Shown here: positions 1 to 8,338 of the stretch, in pieces
How positions within the stretch are numbered: position 1 is the stretch's first letter
Layout: each line of letters starts with the position of its first letter
Source: Streptomyces sp. NBC_00523
GTDB lineage: Bacteria; Actinomycetota; Actinomycetes; Streptomycetales; Streptomycetaceae
Reading direction: 5' to 3'
Assembly (NCBI RefSeq): GCF_036346615.1
Contig: NZ_CP107836.1
Location: 7,130,001 to 7,194,000, forward strand
Length of the DNA stretch: 64,000 nt
Notes under the pieces: generated by a model
What the model saw: the letters and a program-made list of their open reading frames with translations, nothing else
The model's database searches: none
Told to the model about the DNA's origin: nothing
Translations under genes and position numbers: made by a program

Positions 1-1
1 T

Positions 2-1759
2 GAAGTCCCGGGCGTCAGCCTGCGCACCTGGGTCGCCGAGCGCTTCCGCGACCTCGGGGGCGAGGAGTACCGCCGCGAGGCGCGGGCCCTGGTCGCGCGG
101 CTCGTGGACCTCGTCACGGCGGCCCACGCCCATGGCTGCGTGCTCCGCGACTTCACCCCCGGCAACGTCATGGTCCGCCCCGACGGCGAACTGCGCCTCA
201 TCGACCTGGAACTCGCCGCCGACGAGACGGGCTCCTGCCTTCCGACCCGGGTGGGCACCCCCGGCTTCAGCGCGCCCGAGCGCCTGAGGGACGCGCCGGT
301 GTCCGTGACCGCCGACTACTACAGTCTCGGGGCCACCGTGTGCTTCGTCCTGACCGGCAAGGTGCCGAACCTGCTGCCCGAGGAGCCCGCCACCAGGACC
401 GGCGAGGACCGGCTCGCCGCCTGGCTCCGCGCCTGCGGACCCGCCGGGCCCCCGGACGCCATGGCGGAGATGATCGCCGGGCTGATGCGGGACGAGCCCG
501 CCGCCCGCTGGGACACCCGCCGGGCGCGCGAAGCCCTCCGCGCACCGGACCCCGCCCGCCCCACGCGTACCGCACCGGCACGAGCGGCACGGGACGAGGA
601 CCTGGACCATGCCGTCGCCGGACTCGTCGACCACCTGCTCGACACCGTCACCCCCGAGGACGACCGGCGCCTGTGGCCCGTGTCCACCGCGGCCGGCGAG
701 ACCAACCCGTGCACCGTGCAACAGGGGGCGGCCGGACCCCTGGCCGTCCTGACCCGGTACTTCGAACTGACCGGGGACCCCCGGCTGCCCGAAGTCCTCG
801 CGGCGGCCGGCCACTGGATCGCGGACCGCACCCACCTCCGGACCATCCGCCCCGGCCTGCACTTCGGGGACCTCGGCACCGCCTGGGCGCTGTACGACGC
901 CGGCCGGGCCCTCTCCGACCAGGCGCTCATCGACCAGGCGCTCGCCCTCGCGCTGACCCCGCAGGAGCCCTCACTCCACCACGACATCACCCACGGCACC
1001 GCCGGCAGCGGCATGGCCGCCCTCCACCTCTGGCAGCGCACCGGTGACCCGCGGTTCGCGGCGCTCGCCGAGGACGCCGCCGACCGGCTGGCGTCCGCCG
1101 CCCGGCGCGGCCCGTCGGCGGTGAGCTGGCCGGTCCCCGCCGACGCGGCCTCCGGCGAGGCGGGCAAGCAGTACCTGGGCTTCGCCCACGGCTCCGCCGG
1201 CATCGGCTGCTTCCTCCTGCTCAGCGCGGCCGCCTCCGGACGCCAGGACCACCTGCGGCTCGCGGTGGAGACCGGCGAACACCTCCTGCGCAGCGCCGTA
1301 CGGATCGGTGAGGCCGTCCAGTGGCCCGCCCAGGCCGGCGACGAACCCACCGCCCCGTACTGGTGCCACGGCTCGGCCGGCATCGGCACCTACCTCGTAC
1401 GGCTCCGGCAGGTCACCGGCGACGAACGGTTCGGCGACCTCGCTCGCCGCAGCGCCCCGGCCGTCACCGAACGCGCCTCCCGGGCCCCGCTGTCCCAGTG
1501 CCACGGCCTCGCGGGCAACGGCGACTTCCTGCTCGACCTGAGCGCCGCCACGGGGGAGTCCGCCCACCACGCCATGGCCGACGCGATGGGCCGCCTCGCC
1601 GTCACCGAAGGTGCCCGCCGCCACCGGCACCTGGTCTTCCCCAACGAGTACGGCGACGTCTCGACCAGCTGGAGCGACGGATCGGCCGGAATCCTGGCCT
1701 TCCTCCTCCGGCTTCGCCACCCGAGCTCCCGGCACTGGCTCGCCCAGTTGCCGGGCTGA
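2..1759 (+). CDS. venL: Class IV lanthipeptide synthetase (LanL), 3' part
   Basis: The window opens inside this gene, so the N-terminal lyase domain and first kinase lobe lie outside. The visible 585 residues start in the kinase C-lobe (catalytic loop HGCVLRDFTPGNVMV, then IDLE in the DFG position and GTPGFSAPE) and continue into a LanC-like cyclase with repeated motifs THGTAGSG, AHGSAGIG, CHGSAGIG and CHGLAGNG. The last two carry the Cys and Cys-His zinc ligands that class III enzymes lack, which decides class IV. The enzyme phosphorylates and eliminates Ser/Thr of the precursor in the cytoplasm and closes thioether rings. The precursor gene follows after 45 bp, presumably on the same transcript. 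VenL of venezuelin biosynthesis is the nearest relative I recognise; the symbol is used by analogy. Confidence 0.9.
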   Translation, partial: EVPGVSLRTWVAERFRDLGGEEYRREARALVARLVDLVTAAHAHGCVLRDFTPGNVMVRPDGELRLIDLELAADETGSCLPTRVGTPGFSAPERLRDAPVSVTADYYSLGATVCFVLTGKVPNLLPEEPATRTGEDRLAAWLRACGPAGPPDAMAEMIAGLMRDEPAARWDTRRAREALRAPDPARPTRTAPARAARDEDLDHAVAGLVDHLLDTVTPEDDRRLWPVSTAAGETNPCTVQQGAAGPLAVLTRYFELTGDPRLPEVLAAAGHWIADRTHLRTIRPGLHFGDLGTAWALYDAGRALSDQALIDQALALALTPQEPSLHHDITHGTAGSGMAALHLWQRTGDPRFAALAEDAADRLASAARRGPSAVSWPVPADAASGEAGKQYLGFAHGSAGIGCFLLLSAAASGRQDHLRLAVETGEHLLRSAVRIGEAVQWPAQAGDEPTAPYWCHGSAGIGTYLVRLRQVTGDERFGDLARRSAPAVTERASRAPLSQCHGLAGNGDFLLDLSAATGESAHHAMADAMGRLAVTEGARRHRHLVFPNEYGDVSTSWSDGSAGILAFLLRLRHPSSRHWLAQLPG

Positions 1760-1804
1760 GCGGCAGAGAACCTGCCGCCGAACCACAAGAAGAAGGAGAG
1801 AACC

Positions 1805-1963
1805 ATGGAAAACCAGACCCAGGACCTCGAACTCCTCGCCCACCTCCACGCCCTCCCCGAGACCGACCCCGTCGGCGCCGAAGCGGGCTTCTCCGCCACC
1901 TGTGAGTGCGTCGGCCTGCTGACGGTCCTCAACACGGTCTGCATCGGCATCAGCTGCGCCTAG
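1805..1963 (+). CDS. venA: Venezuelin-type class IV lanthipeptide precursor
   Basis: A 52-residue peptide that starts at ATG 1805 behind a good ribosome binding site (AAGAAGGAGAG, 1790-1800). The N-terminal half is a leader with ELLAHLHALPETDPVG; the C-terminal half is the core, with TCECVGLLTVLNTVCIGI and then SCA at the end. The core holds four Cys (33, 35, 46, 51) and Ser/Thr at 30, 32, 40, 44 and 50 available for dehydration and ring closure. From memory it matches venezuelin VenA at most positions (conserved ETDPVG and CECVGLL), so the product should be a venezuelin-like globular lantibiotic. It lies between the synthetase and the exporter genes. The exact leader cleavage site cannot be read from the sequence; no dedicated protease is visible. 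Confidence 0.93.
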   Translation: MENQTQDLELLAHLHALPETDPVGAEAGFSATCECVGLLTVLNTVCIGISCA

Positions 1964-1974
1964 GACCGGCCCAC

Positions 1975-2014
1975 GTCCGGCCGGCGGCTGTCCCGGGACA
2001 GCCGCCGGCCGGAC
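1975..2014. terminator. 40-bp perfect palindrome after precursor gene
   Basis: Bases 1975-1994 (GTCCGGCCGGCGGCTGTCCC) are exactly reverse-complementary to 1995-2014 with no spacer. It starts 12 bp after the precursor stop and ends 33 bp before the exporter ATPase. No T-run follows, as is common in Streptomyces. The likely role is partial termination or 3'-end stabilisation, giving more precursor mRNA than exporter mRNA. Confidence 0.75.
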
Positions 2015-2046
2015 CCCACCGGCGAACCAGAGGTGAGGACCGGACC

Positions 2047-3081
2047 ATGCGCCTTCACACCGGCGGCGAGGAAATCGCCCCCGAGCACACCCCCGCCGCC
2101 CTCGGCCCGCCCGAGTACGCCATCAGCACCCGCGGCCTCGTCAAGAGCTACCCCGGGCCCAAGGGCACCACCACGCACGCCGTGAGCGGCCTGGACCTGG
2201 ACGTCCACCGCGGCGAGACCTTCGCCTTCCTCGGGCCCAACGGCGCCGGGAAGTCCACCACCATCGCCATGCTCTGCGCCCTGGCCCGCCCCACCGCCGG
2301 CCACGCCACGGTGGCGGGCGCCGACGTGCGCACCCAGCCCCACCAGGTGCGGCAGCGCGTCGGCATGCTGTTCCAGCAGAGCGCCCTCGACCCGGACCTG
2401 ACACCCGAACAGAACCTCCGCATCCACGCCCGCCTCTACGGCCTGCGCCGCGCCCACGTCCGCCGGCGCACCGCCGAAGTGCTGGAGGTGGCCGGACTCA
2501 CCGACCGGCGCTCCTCACCCGTACGCACCCTGTCGGGAGGCATGCGCCGCCGCCTGGAGATCGCCCGCCAGCTCCTGCACGCACCGGGCATCCTGTTCCT
2601 GGACGAGCCCACCACCGGCCTCGACCCCCATGCCCGCGCGCAGATCTGGGACCACCTCTACGCCCTGCGCGAGCGGAACGGCAGCACGCTCTTCATCACG
2701 ACCCACCAGCTGGACGAGGCGGCCAACTGCGACCGCGTCGCCATCATCGACCGCGGCCGACTGGTCGCCCAGGGCGCGCCCGGGGCGCTCAAGGCCGCCA
2801 TCGGCGACGACCGCGTCGTGCTGCGCACCAGCCAGGACGAGCGCGCCCATCCCGTGGTGCACCGCCTGGTTCCGCGCGGACACTCCGTGACCAGGGACGC
2901 CGACGGGATCTGCCTGCGGGTGCCCGACGGCAGCTCCTGGATTCCCCGCCTCTGCGCGACCCTGGAGAGCCACGGCATCTCCGTCCGCGCCGCGTCCGCC
3001 ACCCCGCCCACCCTGGACGACGTGTTCTTCCACCACACGGGCCGCAGCATCCACAGCGCCCAGCCCGGCGGCGGCCGATGA
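2047..3081 (+). CDS. venT: Lantibiotic ABC exporter, ATP-binding protein
   Basis: A 344-residue ABC ATPase of the drug/lantibiotic export (DrrA/CcmA) type. It has Walker A GPNGAGKST, signature LSGGMRRRL, Walker B ILFLDEPT and the switch His in ITTHQLDEA, followed by a C-terminal extension of about 90 residues usual in this subfamily. Start ATG 2047 is chosen because GAGGTGAGG lies just upstream; an earlier in-frame ATG at 1906 would overlap the precursor gene and lacks such a site. It overlaps the permease gene by 4 bp (ATGA), so the two are translationally coupled. With the permease it should export the finished lanthipeptide or give self-resistance. Confidence 0.9.
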   Translation: MRLHTGGEEIAPEHTPAALGPPEYAISTRGLVKSYPGPKGTTTHAVSGLDLDVHRGETFAFLGPNGAGKSTTIAMLCALARPTAGHATVAGADVRTQPHQVRQRVGMLFQQSALDPDLTPEQNLRIHARLYGLRRAHVRRRTAEVLEVAGLTDRRSSPVRTLSGGMRRRLEIARQLLHAPGILFLDEPTTGLDPHARAQIWDHLYALRERNGSTLFITTHQLDEAANCDRVAIIDRGRLVAQGAPGALKAAIGDDRVVLRTSQDERAHPVVHRLVPRGHSVTRDADGICLRVPDGSSWIPRLCATLESHGISVRAASATPPTLDDVFFHHTGRSIHSAQPGGGR

Positions 3082-3932
3082 CCGCACTCCCGCTCCACCC
3101 GGCCGGCACCGGGGGCAGCACACCGCCCGCCCGGCTGCGGCACGAACTCCGCGCGGTCCACGGCCTGATCCACCGGGACCTCCTCCGCCTGGCAGGCCAG
3201 CGCGCCCACACCGCGCTGATGCTGCTCCACCCGGTGCTGTACCTCCTGATCCTGGGCGGCGGACTCGCCAGGCTCATTCCGCATTCCACGCTGGGGGTCG
3301 GCTATCAGACCTACCTGTTCCCCGGCATGCTGATGATGACGGTGCAGACCCCGGCCATCCTGGTCGGCATCCGCCTGATCACCGACCGCCAGAGCGGCTA
3401 TCTGCGCGAGCTCCTCATGGCCCCGGTCAGCCGGACCACCCTGCTCCTGGGCAGCTGCGCGGGCGGCACCCTGGTCGCCACGATCCAGGGCGCCGTACTG
3501 CTGAGCCTGGCCGGAGTCGTCGGCCTGCCCTACGACCCGCTCCTCCTGGCGCTGCTCCTCACCGGCATGGCCCTGATCTCCTTCACGATCACCGCCCTCG
3601 CCCTGACCCTGGCCGTGAGCCTGAGCAGACCCGAGACGTTCCACACGCTGCTCGGCGTGCTGATGATGCCCCTGCTGTTCCTCTCCGGCGGCTTCTTCCC
3701 CCTCCAGGCGCTCCCGGGCTGGACCCACGCGCTGGCCGCCGCGAACCCGCTCGCCTACGGGGTCGACATGCTGCGCGGCAGCATCGCCCTGCGCGCCCCG
3801 GGCGCGGCGGCCGCCGACGGCATCACCTGGGCCGGCCACCCCCTCCCGCTCCCCGTGGAGGCGGCCCTGCTTCTGATCAGCGGCGCGGGTGCCCTGCTCT
3901 GGGCCGCCCGCCGGTTCGCACGGCAGGAGTGA
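3078..3932 (+). CDS. venH: Lantibiotic ABC exporter, ABC-2 type permease
   Basis: A 284-residue membrane protein of the ABC-2 permease family. It has about six hydrophobic segments, among them ALMLLHPVLYLLILGG near the N-terminus and LLGVLMMPLLFLSGGFFP in the C-terminal half, the latter a typical ABC-2 signature. It overlaps the ATPase stop codon (ATGA at 3078-3081) and ends the lanthipeptide operon. It forms the membrane channel of the exporter. The next gene begins 143 bp later and is not obviously part of the pathway. Confidence 0.9.
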   Translation: MTALPLHPAGTGGSTPPARLRHELRAVHGLIHRDLLRLAGQRAHTALMLLHPVLYLLILGGGLARLIPHSTLGVGYQTYLFPGMLMMTVQTPAILVGIRLITDRQSGYLRELLMAPVSRTTLLLGSCAGGTLVATIQGAVLLSLAGVVGLPYDPLLLALLLTGMALISFTITALALTLAVSLSRPETFHTLLGVLMMPLLFLSGGFFPLQALPGWTHALAAANPLAYGVDMLRGSIALRAPGAAAADGITWAGHPLPLPVEAALLLISGAGALLWAARRFARQE

Positions 3933-4075
3933 CCGGACCGCAAGGCCGCCGTGCTGGGCCGAACGGGTGGGTACGGCACCGGCCATGCGTGTTCTCTCCG
4001 TGACACGCGGGCCCGGCGTGAGGATGTCGGCGGAATGGGTGCACCGGTCAATCAGGCTGAGAGCGGGGACGTCAC

Positions 4076-5119
4076 GTGGCGGAGACAACGGGCTCGACGA
4101 CGCAGGTCGGGGCGTGGGCGGAGATGCGGGACGCGATCACCACCAGAGCCGTCCTCGTCATGGTGGGCGTGCTGCTGCTCCAACTGGGCTTCGCCCTCTC
4201 GTACATGGGGGCCTTCCACGCTCCGAAGCCGCACCGCGTCCCGATCACCCTGGTCGCCCCGCGCGCCGTGGAGGCCGACCTGGTCGCCCGGCTCAACTCG
4301 CTGCCCGGCGACCCGGTGCACGTCACCGCCGTGCAGGACCGCGCGCAGGCCAGGGCCAGGCTGATGGAGCGGAAGACCGACGCCGCGCTGATCGTGGCGG
4401 TGACAGGGCGCACCGACACGCTGCTCGTCGCCTCGGCGGGCGGCCCCTCGGCGTCCGACGCCGCCGCGAAGGTCGTGGCGACCGTGGAACGTACGCAGAA
4501 CCGGGCGCTGACCGTACGCGACATCCACCCGCCCGCCGCGGGGGACAGCCGAGGACTCTCGTCGTTCTACCTGGTGCTCAGCTGGACGATCGGCGGCTAC
4601 CTCGCCGCCTCGGCGCTGAACATGGCGGCAGGATCCAAGCGCCCCACGCTCCGGCGCTCCATCGTTCGGCTCGCGGCGATGGTGCCGTACGCCTTTATCT
4701 CCGGAATCGGCGGCGCCCTCATCGTCGGCCCCGTGCTGCACTGTCTGCCGGGCGCCTTCTGGGAACTTGTCGGCATCGGCACCCTGGTCGTCTTCGCCTC
4801 CGGTGCCGTGGGCGTGGCGCTTCAGTCGCTGCTCGGTACGATCGGGCTCGGCCTGACCATCCTCATCTTCACGATCCTCGGCAACCCGAGCTCCGGCGGC
4901 GTCTACCCGGCTTCCCTGCTGCCGCCCTTCTGGGCCGCGATCGGCCAGGCCCTGCCACCCGGAGCCGGCACAACCGTCGTCCGGAACACGGTCTACTTCG
5001 ACGGCAACAACACCACCGGGGCCCTGTGGATCCTCGGTGCCTGGGCGTTCGCCGGGATCGCCGTGGCCCTGGTGGCAGCCGCCGTGCGCGGCCGGCGGGC
5101 CCGTACGGAAACCCGTTAG
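4076..5119 (+). CDS. ABC-2-like membrane protein (DUF3533/SNG1-like)
   Basis: A 347-residue membrane protein. One N-terminal transmembrane segment (about residues 26-45, LVMVGVLLLQLGFALSYMG) precedes a long extracytoplasmic domain of about 120 residues, then five or so hydrophobic segments fill the C-terminal half. This layout (TM, loop, TM bundle) fits the DUF3533/YhgE-type ABC-2 membrane proteins. GTG 4076 follows a GGGGA. No ATPase is encoded beside it. The position after the lanthipeptide exporter could suggest an immunity role, but nothing in the sequence shows that; function is unknown. Confidence 0.65.
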   Translation: MAETTGSTTQVGAWAEMRDAITTRAVLVMVGVLLLQLGFALSYMGAFHAPKPHRVPITLVAPRAVEADLVARLNSLPGDPVHVTAVQDRAQARARLMERKTDAALIVAVTGRTDTLLVASAGGPSASDAAAKVVATVERTQNRALTVRDIHPPAAGDSRGLSSFYLVLSWTIGGYLAASALNMAAGSKRPTLRRSIVRLAAMVPYAFISGIGGALIVGPVLHCLPGAFWELVGIGTLVVFASGAVGVALQSLLGTIGLGLTILIFTILGNPSSGGVYPASLLPPFWAAIGQALPPGAGTTVVRNTVYFDGNNTTGALWILGAWAFAGIAVALVAAAVRGRRARTETR

Positions 5120-5182
5120 GCGACCGCTGCGGCCCCTGCTACATTCTTCCCGGCCGTGCGAAAGAACGAGGAGGTGGTACCC

Positions 5183-5236
5183 GTGAACGCAGTATCGACA
5201 TGGGTGCTCCCCTCCGGGGTCACGGTCGGGCGATAG
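5183..5236 (+). CDS. 17-codon leader ORF
   Basis: A short open frame (GTG to TAG) encoding VNAVSTWVLPSGVTVGR, preceded by a near-ideal ribosome binding site (GAGGAGGTGG, 5168-5177). It lies 48 bp before the hydrolase gene at 5285, with a GGGAG...CTCCC imperfect hairpin (about 5249-5274) in between. Candidate regulatory leader peptide, or a remnant of a longer gene start. Only the strong initiation site and position support it. Confidence 0.4.
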   Translation: MNAVSTWVLPSGVTVGR

Positions 5237-5284
5237 GCAGGTCGTCCGGGAGCGCCGTTCTGTGCACTCCCGAAAGGCACGATC

Positions 5285-6025
5285 ATGCATTTCACTTCCG
5301 AGCAGCGCCTGGACGACGGCGTACTCGAACGCTCCTTCACCCTCGATGACGTCCCGGGCATCCTCTGGACGCCCGAGTCCGCGTCGGCCTCCGCACCGGT
5401 GCCGCTGATCCTCCTCGGTCACCCCACGCTCGGCCTCGAGCGGATTTACCCGCGTCTGGCCGACAGGGCCCGGCAATCCGCGGCGGACGGCTTCGCCACG
5501 GCCGCCATCGAACTCCCCGGCTGCGGTGACCGGCCCCGGCTGCCGGCCCTCGACGGGGCCCGCGCCGACATGCGGCGGACCCTGCAGGCGGGCGAGCCGG
5601 TCACCGACGAGATCATCGACGCGGTCGTCCTCCCGCTGGTCGACCAGGCGGTCCCGGAGTTGCGGGCCGCCATGGACGCGATCCTCGCGCTCCCCGAGGT
5701 CACCGGTCCGGTCGGCTACTCGGGCGGTGTGATCTCCATCGGCGTCCGGCTCGCGGCGGTCGACCCGCGCATCGAGGCCGCCGGCCTCTTCGCCGGCAGC
5801 TTCATCCCGCGCACCACGTACGACGAGGCCCGCCGGCTCACCATCCCGGTGCACGTCCTGTTGCAGTGGGACGACGAGGGCAACGACCGGCAGGCGGCGC
5901 TCGACCTGTTCGACGCGTTCGGCTCGAAGGAGAAGTCGCTGCAGGCCAACATGGGCGGCCACACCGGCGTCCCGGCATACGCGGGGGCCGCGGCGGCCCA
6001 CTTCTTCACCCGGCACCTGAAGTAG
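5285..6025 (+). CDS. Dienelactone-hydrolase-like alpha/beta hydrolase
   Basis: A 246-residue single-domain alpha/beta hydrolase. The nucleophile elbow is GYSGG (Ser about residue 145), with a late Asp in WDDEG and His in GGHTG completing a plausible triad; the N-terminal LLGHPTLGLERIYPRLADR carries the oxyanion-strand region. No signal peptide, so cytoplasmic. Such proteins hydrolyse small esters or lactones; the substrate cannot be told. It stands alone, 165 bp downstream of the membrane protein gene and behind a possible leader ORF. Confidence 0.75.
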   Translation: MHFTSEQRLDDGVLERSFTLDDVPGILWTPESASASAPVPLILLGHPTLGLERIYPRLADRARQSAADGFATAAIELPGCGDRPRLPALDGARADMRRTLQAGEPVTDEIIDAVVLPLVDQAVPELRAAMDAILALPEVTGPVGYSGGVISIGVRLAAVDPRIEAAGLFAGSFIPRTTYDEARRLTIPVHVLLQWDDEGNDRQAALDLFDAFGSKEKSLQANMGGHTGVPAYAGAAAAHFFTRHLK

Positions 6026-6146
6026 CGACGCGGGGGCATGACCCGTCCCACCTGCCCGAAGGGTTCACAGCTCCGGCGCCTAAGGTGTCTGCTGTACGGG
6101 TGTGCCCCCGCACGCGTGGACGACAATGAAGGAAAGAGGTGACGTG

Positions 6147-6335
6147 ATGCTCCGCAACGGCTTGGAACCGTGGCACCTGCTCGTCGTGGCACTGGTGGTC
6201 ATCATGGTGTTCGGCTCGAAGAAGCTCCCCGACATGGCGCGCTCCCTGGGCAAGTCCGCCCGCATTCTCAAGAGCGAGGCCAAGGCGATGAAGGCCGAGG
6301 CGAACGCCGATCCCGCCGCGCCGGGGCACTCGTAA
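6147..6335 (+). CDS. tatA: Short TatA-like translocase subunit
   Basis: A 62-residue TatA/E-type protein: one N-terminal transmembrane helix (LLVVALVVIMVF), the hinge FGSKKLPDMARSLGKSARIL with the diagnostic FG and LP, and a short charged amphipathic tail. ATG 6147 is preferred over the in-frame ATG at 6102 because GGAAAGAGGTGA sits just upstream and the protein then starts right before the helix. Streptomyces housekeeping TatA is about 90-100 residues, so this is probably an accessory paralogue. It would join the twin-arginine export complex in the membrane. No tatB/tatC is nearby. Confidence 0.85.
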   Translation: MLRNGLEPWHLLVVALVVIMVFGSKKLPDMARSLGKSARILKSEAKAMKAEANADPAAPGHS

Positions 6336-6402
6336 CCCCTGCGCCGACGAGGGGCCGGAGCGACGGACGACGAGCCGCCGCCCCGGCCCTTTCGCGTGCC
6401 CG

Positions 6403-7062
6403 CTAGCCGGCGCGCACGACGGCCTCGATGTGGCCGAGGTGGGCCGCGAGGATGTCCTCGAAAGCCGCCTGGTGGTCCGTCTGGAGGGGGCGGAGGTCAC
6501 GGGCGAAGTGCGCCAGGGCGGGGAAGCGCCCGGGGTCGGCGCCCAGGACCGCCACCCGGAACAGCTCCTGGCCCTGCTCGCGCTCCTCCGGCGTGAGGGT
6601 GTCGGCACCGGCCTCCGACGCGATCAGCGAGGCGATGAGGACCACGATCCGGTGGTAGCGCACCGGGATCTCCTCGTCGGCCAGCCCCGAGGCGCGCAGT
6701 GCCTGAAGCACCTCCTCCACGACGAGCCGTGAACCCGCGCCGCTCGACACGTAACGCGCCCAGACCGCGGCGAGCTGCGGCTGCAGGCGGAAGGCCTCCC
6801 GGACGCGCAGGGCCAGGGTCATGAGGCGCTGCTTCCAGTCGCCCTCGGGGCGGTAGCCCTCCATGGCGGTCAGCAGGACCCGGTCCGCGACCGCGCGCAG
6901 CAGCTCCGTCTTGCTGCGGAAGTGCCGGTAGAGGCTCGACGAGTCGGTCCCGAGGACCGCCGCCAGTTTCCGCACGCTGAACGACTCCGTCGCGCTCGTA
7001 CGCAGCAGTTCAGCCGCCGCGTCCAGGATCTCTTCGCTCGTCCAACGCCTTCGGCCTGCCAT
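6403..7062 (-). CDS. TetR-family repressor
   Basis: 219 residues. The N-terminal helix-turn-helix is clear (SVRKLAAVLGTDSSSLYRHFRSKTELL, residues about 29-55, given here in pieces: LAAVLGTDSSSLYRHF), followed by an all-helical ligand-binding domain. It is divergent from the serine hydrolase gene at 7216, and the shared 153-bp gap holds a nested palindrome centred on 7116. It most likely represses both itself and the hydrolase and responds to a small molecule. The start is the first ATG after the GGAGCGAC region on the minus strand. Confidence 0.85.
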   Translation of the reverse strand: MAGRRRWTSEEILDAAAELLRTSATESFSVRKLAAVLGTDSSSLYRHFRSKTELLRAVADRVLLTAMEGYRPEGDWKQRLMTLALRVREAFRLQPQLAAVWARYVSSGAGSRLVVEEVLQALRASGLADEEIPVRYHRIVVLIASLIASEAGADTLTPEEREQGQELFRVAVLGADPGRFPALAHFARDLRPLQTDHQAAFEDILAAHLGHIEAVVRAG

Positions 7063-7090
7063 GTCGCTCCTCTCGCCTACCTTCAGCCTA

Positions 7091-7141
7091 GCTCATGCAC
7101 TTGGTGTTGCACGCGGTGCGTGCATAATGGGGTGCATGAGC
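7091..7141. promoter_or_regulatory. Nested palindromic TetR operator with promoter
   Basis: Two perfect inverted repeats share one centre (7116): outer GCTCATGCAC (7091-7100) with GTGCATGAGC (7132-7141), and inner TGCACGC (7108-7114) with GCGTGCA (7118-7124). Four TGCA cores therefore lie 12-13 bp apart (7096, 7108, 7121, 7133), the layout expected for two TetR dimers. A possible plus-strand promoter, TTGGTG (7101) - 16 bp - CATAAT (7123), is buried inside, so binding would block transcription. Confidence 0.8.
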
Positions 7142-7215
7142 TGCCGGGCGGCCCGGCAGGAGGTGGGCCGGCGTGTGCGACCGCCGGTCCCGGGGGTTAC
7201 GAAGGGACGCACGAC

Positions 7216-8334
7216 GTGAAGAACCCACTGGATTCCACGGCACTGGACGAGGCCATCGAGAACGTGCACCGCGCGGGTATGCCGGGGCTGTTCGCCGAGG
7301 TCCGGCACGGCGACCGGGTCTGGCGCGGCGCCGCCGGGGTCGCCGACACCGCCACCGGCCGGCCCGTCGACGCCGGTATGCGCCACCGCATCGGCAGCGT
7401 CACCAAGACGTTCACCGCCGCTGCGGTCCTGCGGCAGGCCGAGCGCGGCCGGATCGAACTCGACGCACCGGTCGGCCGGTATCTGCCGGCCCTGGTACCG
7501 GGGGAGCGGGGTGAGGCCATCACCGTACGGATGCTGCTCGACCACACCAGCGGCCTCGCCGAGTACCTTCCGTACGCCTATCCCTCGCTGAAGGCGTTCC
7601 CCATCATCGCCGAGACCGGACCCGAGAGCCTGGACGACCACCGGTACACGCGGTGGGAACGGACGGACCTGATCACCATGGGCGTCGACGCGCCGGCGGC
7701 CTGCGCTCCGGGTGGTGCGCCGGGCCTGTACTCCAACACCAACTACCTGCTGCTCGCCGAACTCCTGGCACAGGTGAGCGGCACCACGGCGGAGGAGTGC
7801 ATCACCCGCGAGGTCATCGAGCCCGCCGGGCTCGCGGACACCGCGTTCCCCGCCGGACCGGAGATCGCCGGACCGCACTCACGGCTCTACGAGGCGTGGC
7901 TCGGCAAGATCGACCCGCCGCGCGACTACAGCGTCTACGACATGTCGTTCACGGGCCCCTCGGCCTCCCTGATATCGACCGTTGCCGACCTGAACCTCTT
8001 CTACGCCCAGCTCCTGGCCGGAAAGATCGTCACCCGGTCCTCGCTGGACCAGATGCGGCGCACCAACCCGGTCATCTCCCAGGAGGGCCGGATCATCGAG
8101 TACGGCCTCGGACTGCACCCGACGCAGACGCCGGGCCAGGACACCTTCTGGGGCCACGGCGGCACGGTCTGGGGCGGCGGCACCCTGGCCATGACCCGCG
8201 CCGACGGCGAACGGCAGCTGGCCGTGGCGGTGAACCTCCAGCGGTGGAACACCCTGGACGCCTCCGGCAGGCCGCAGCCCCACCCCATCGACGCGGCGCT
8301 GGAAGCCCTCTACCGGGTCGCGATGTACGGCTGA
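7216..8334 (+). CDS. Beta-lactamase-fold serine hydrolase
   Basis: A 372-residue class C beta-lactamase/D-alanyl-D-alanine-peptidase-fold protein. The active Ser-x-x-Lys is in RIGSVTKTFTAAAVL, the Tyr-x-Asn motif in YSNTNYLLLAELL, and the third motif is HGGTVWGGG. GTG 7216 is chosen because GAAGGGAC precedes it and the protein then begins just before the conserved N-terminal helix; a start farther upstream would enter the operator. No signal peptide is seen, so it is likely a cytoplasmic esterase or peptidase rather than a secreted lactamase. Expression is probably set by the divergent TetR gene. Confidence 0.85.
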   Translation: MKNPLDSTALDEAIENVHRAGMPGLFAEVRHGDRVWRGAAGVADTATGRPVDAGMRHRIGSVTKTFTAAAVLRQAERGRIELDAPVGRYLPALVPGERGEAITVRMLLDHTSGLAEYLPYAYPSLKAFPIIAETGPESLDDHRYTRWERTDLITMGVDAPAACAPGGAPGLYSNTNYLLLAELLAQVSGTTAEECITREVIEPAGLADTAFPAGPEIAGPHSRLYEAWLGKIDPPRDYSVYDMSFTGPSASLISTVADLNLFYAQLLAGKIVTRSSLDQMRRTNPVISQEGRIIEYGLGLHPTQTPGQDTFWGHGGTVWGGGTLAMTRADGERQLAVAVNLQRWNTLDASGRPQPHPIDAALEALYRVAMYG

Positions 8335-8338
8335 CGGG

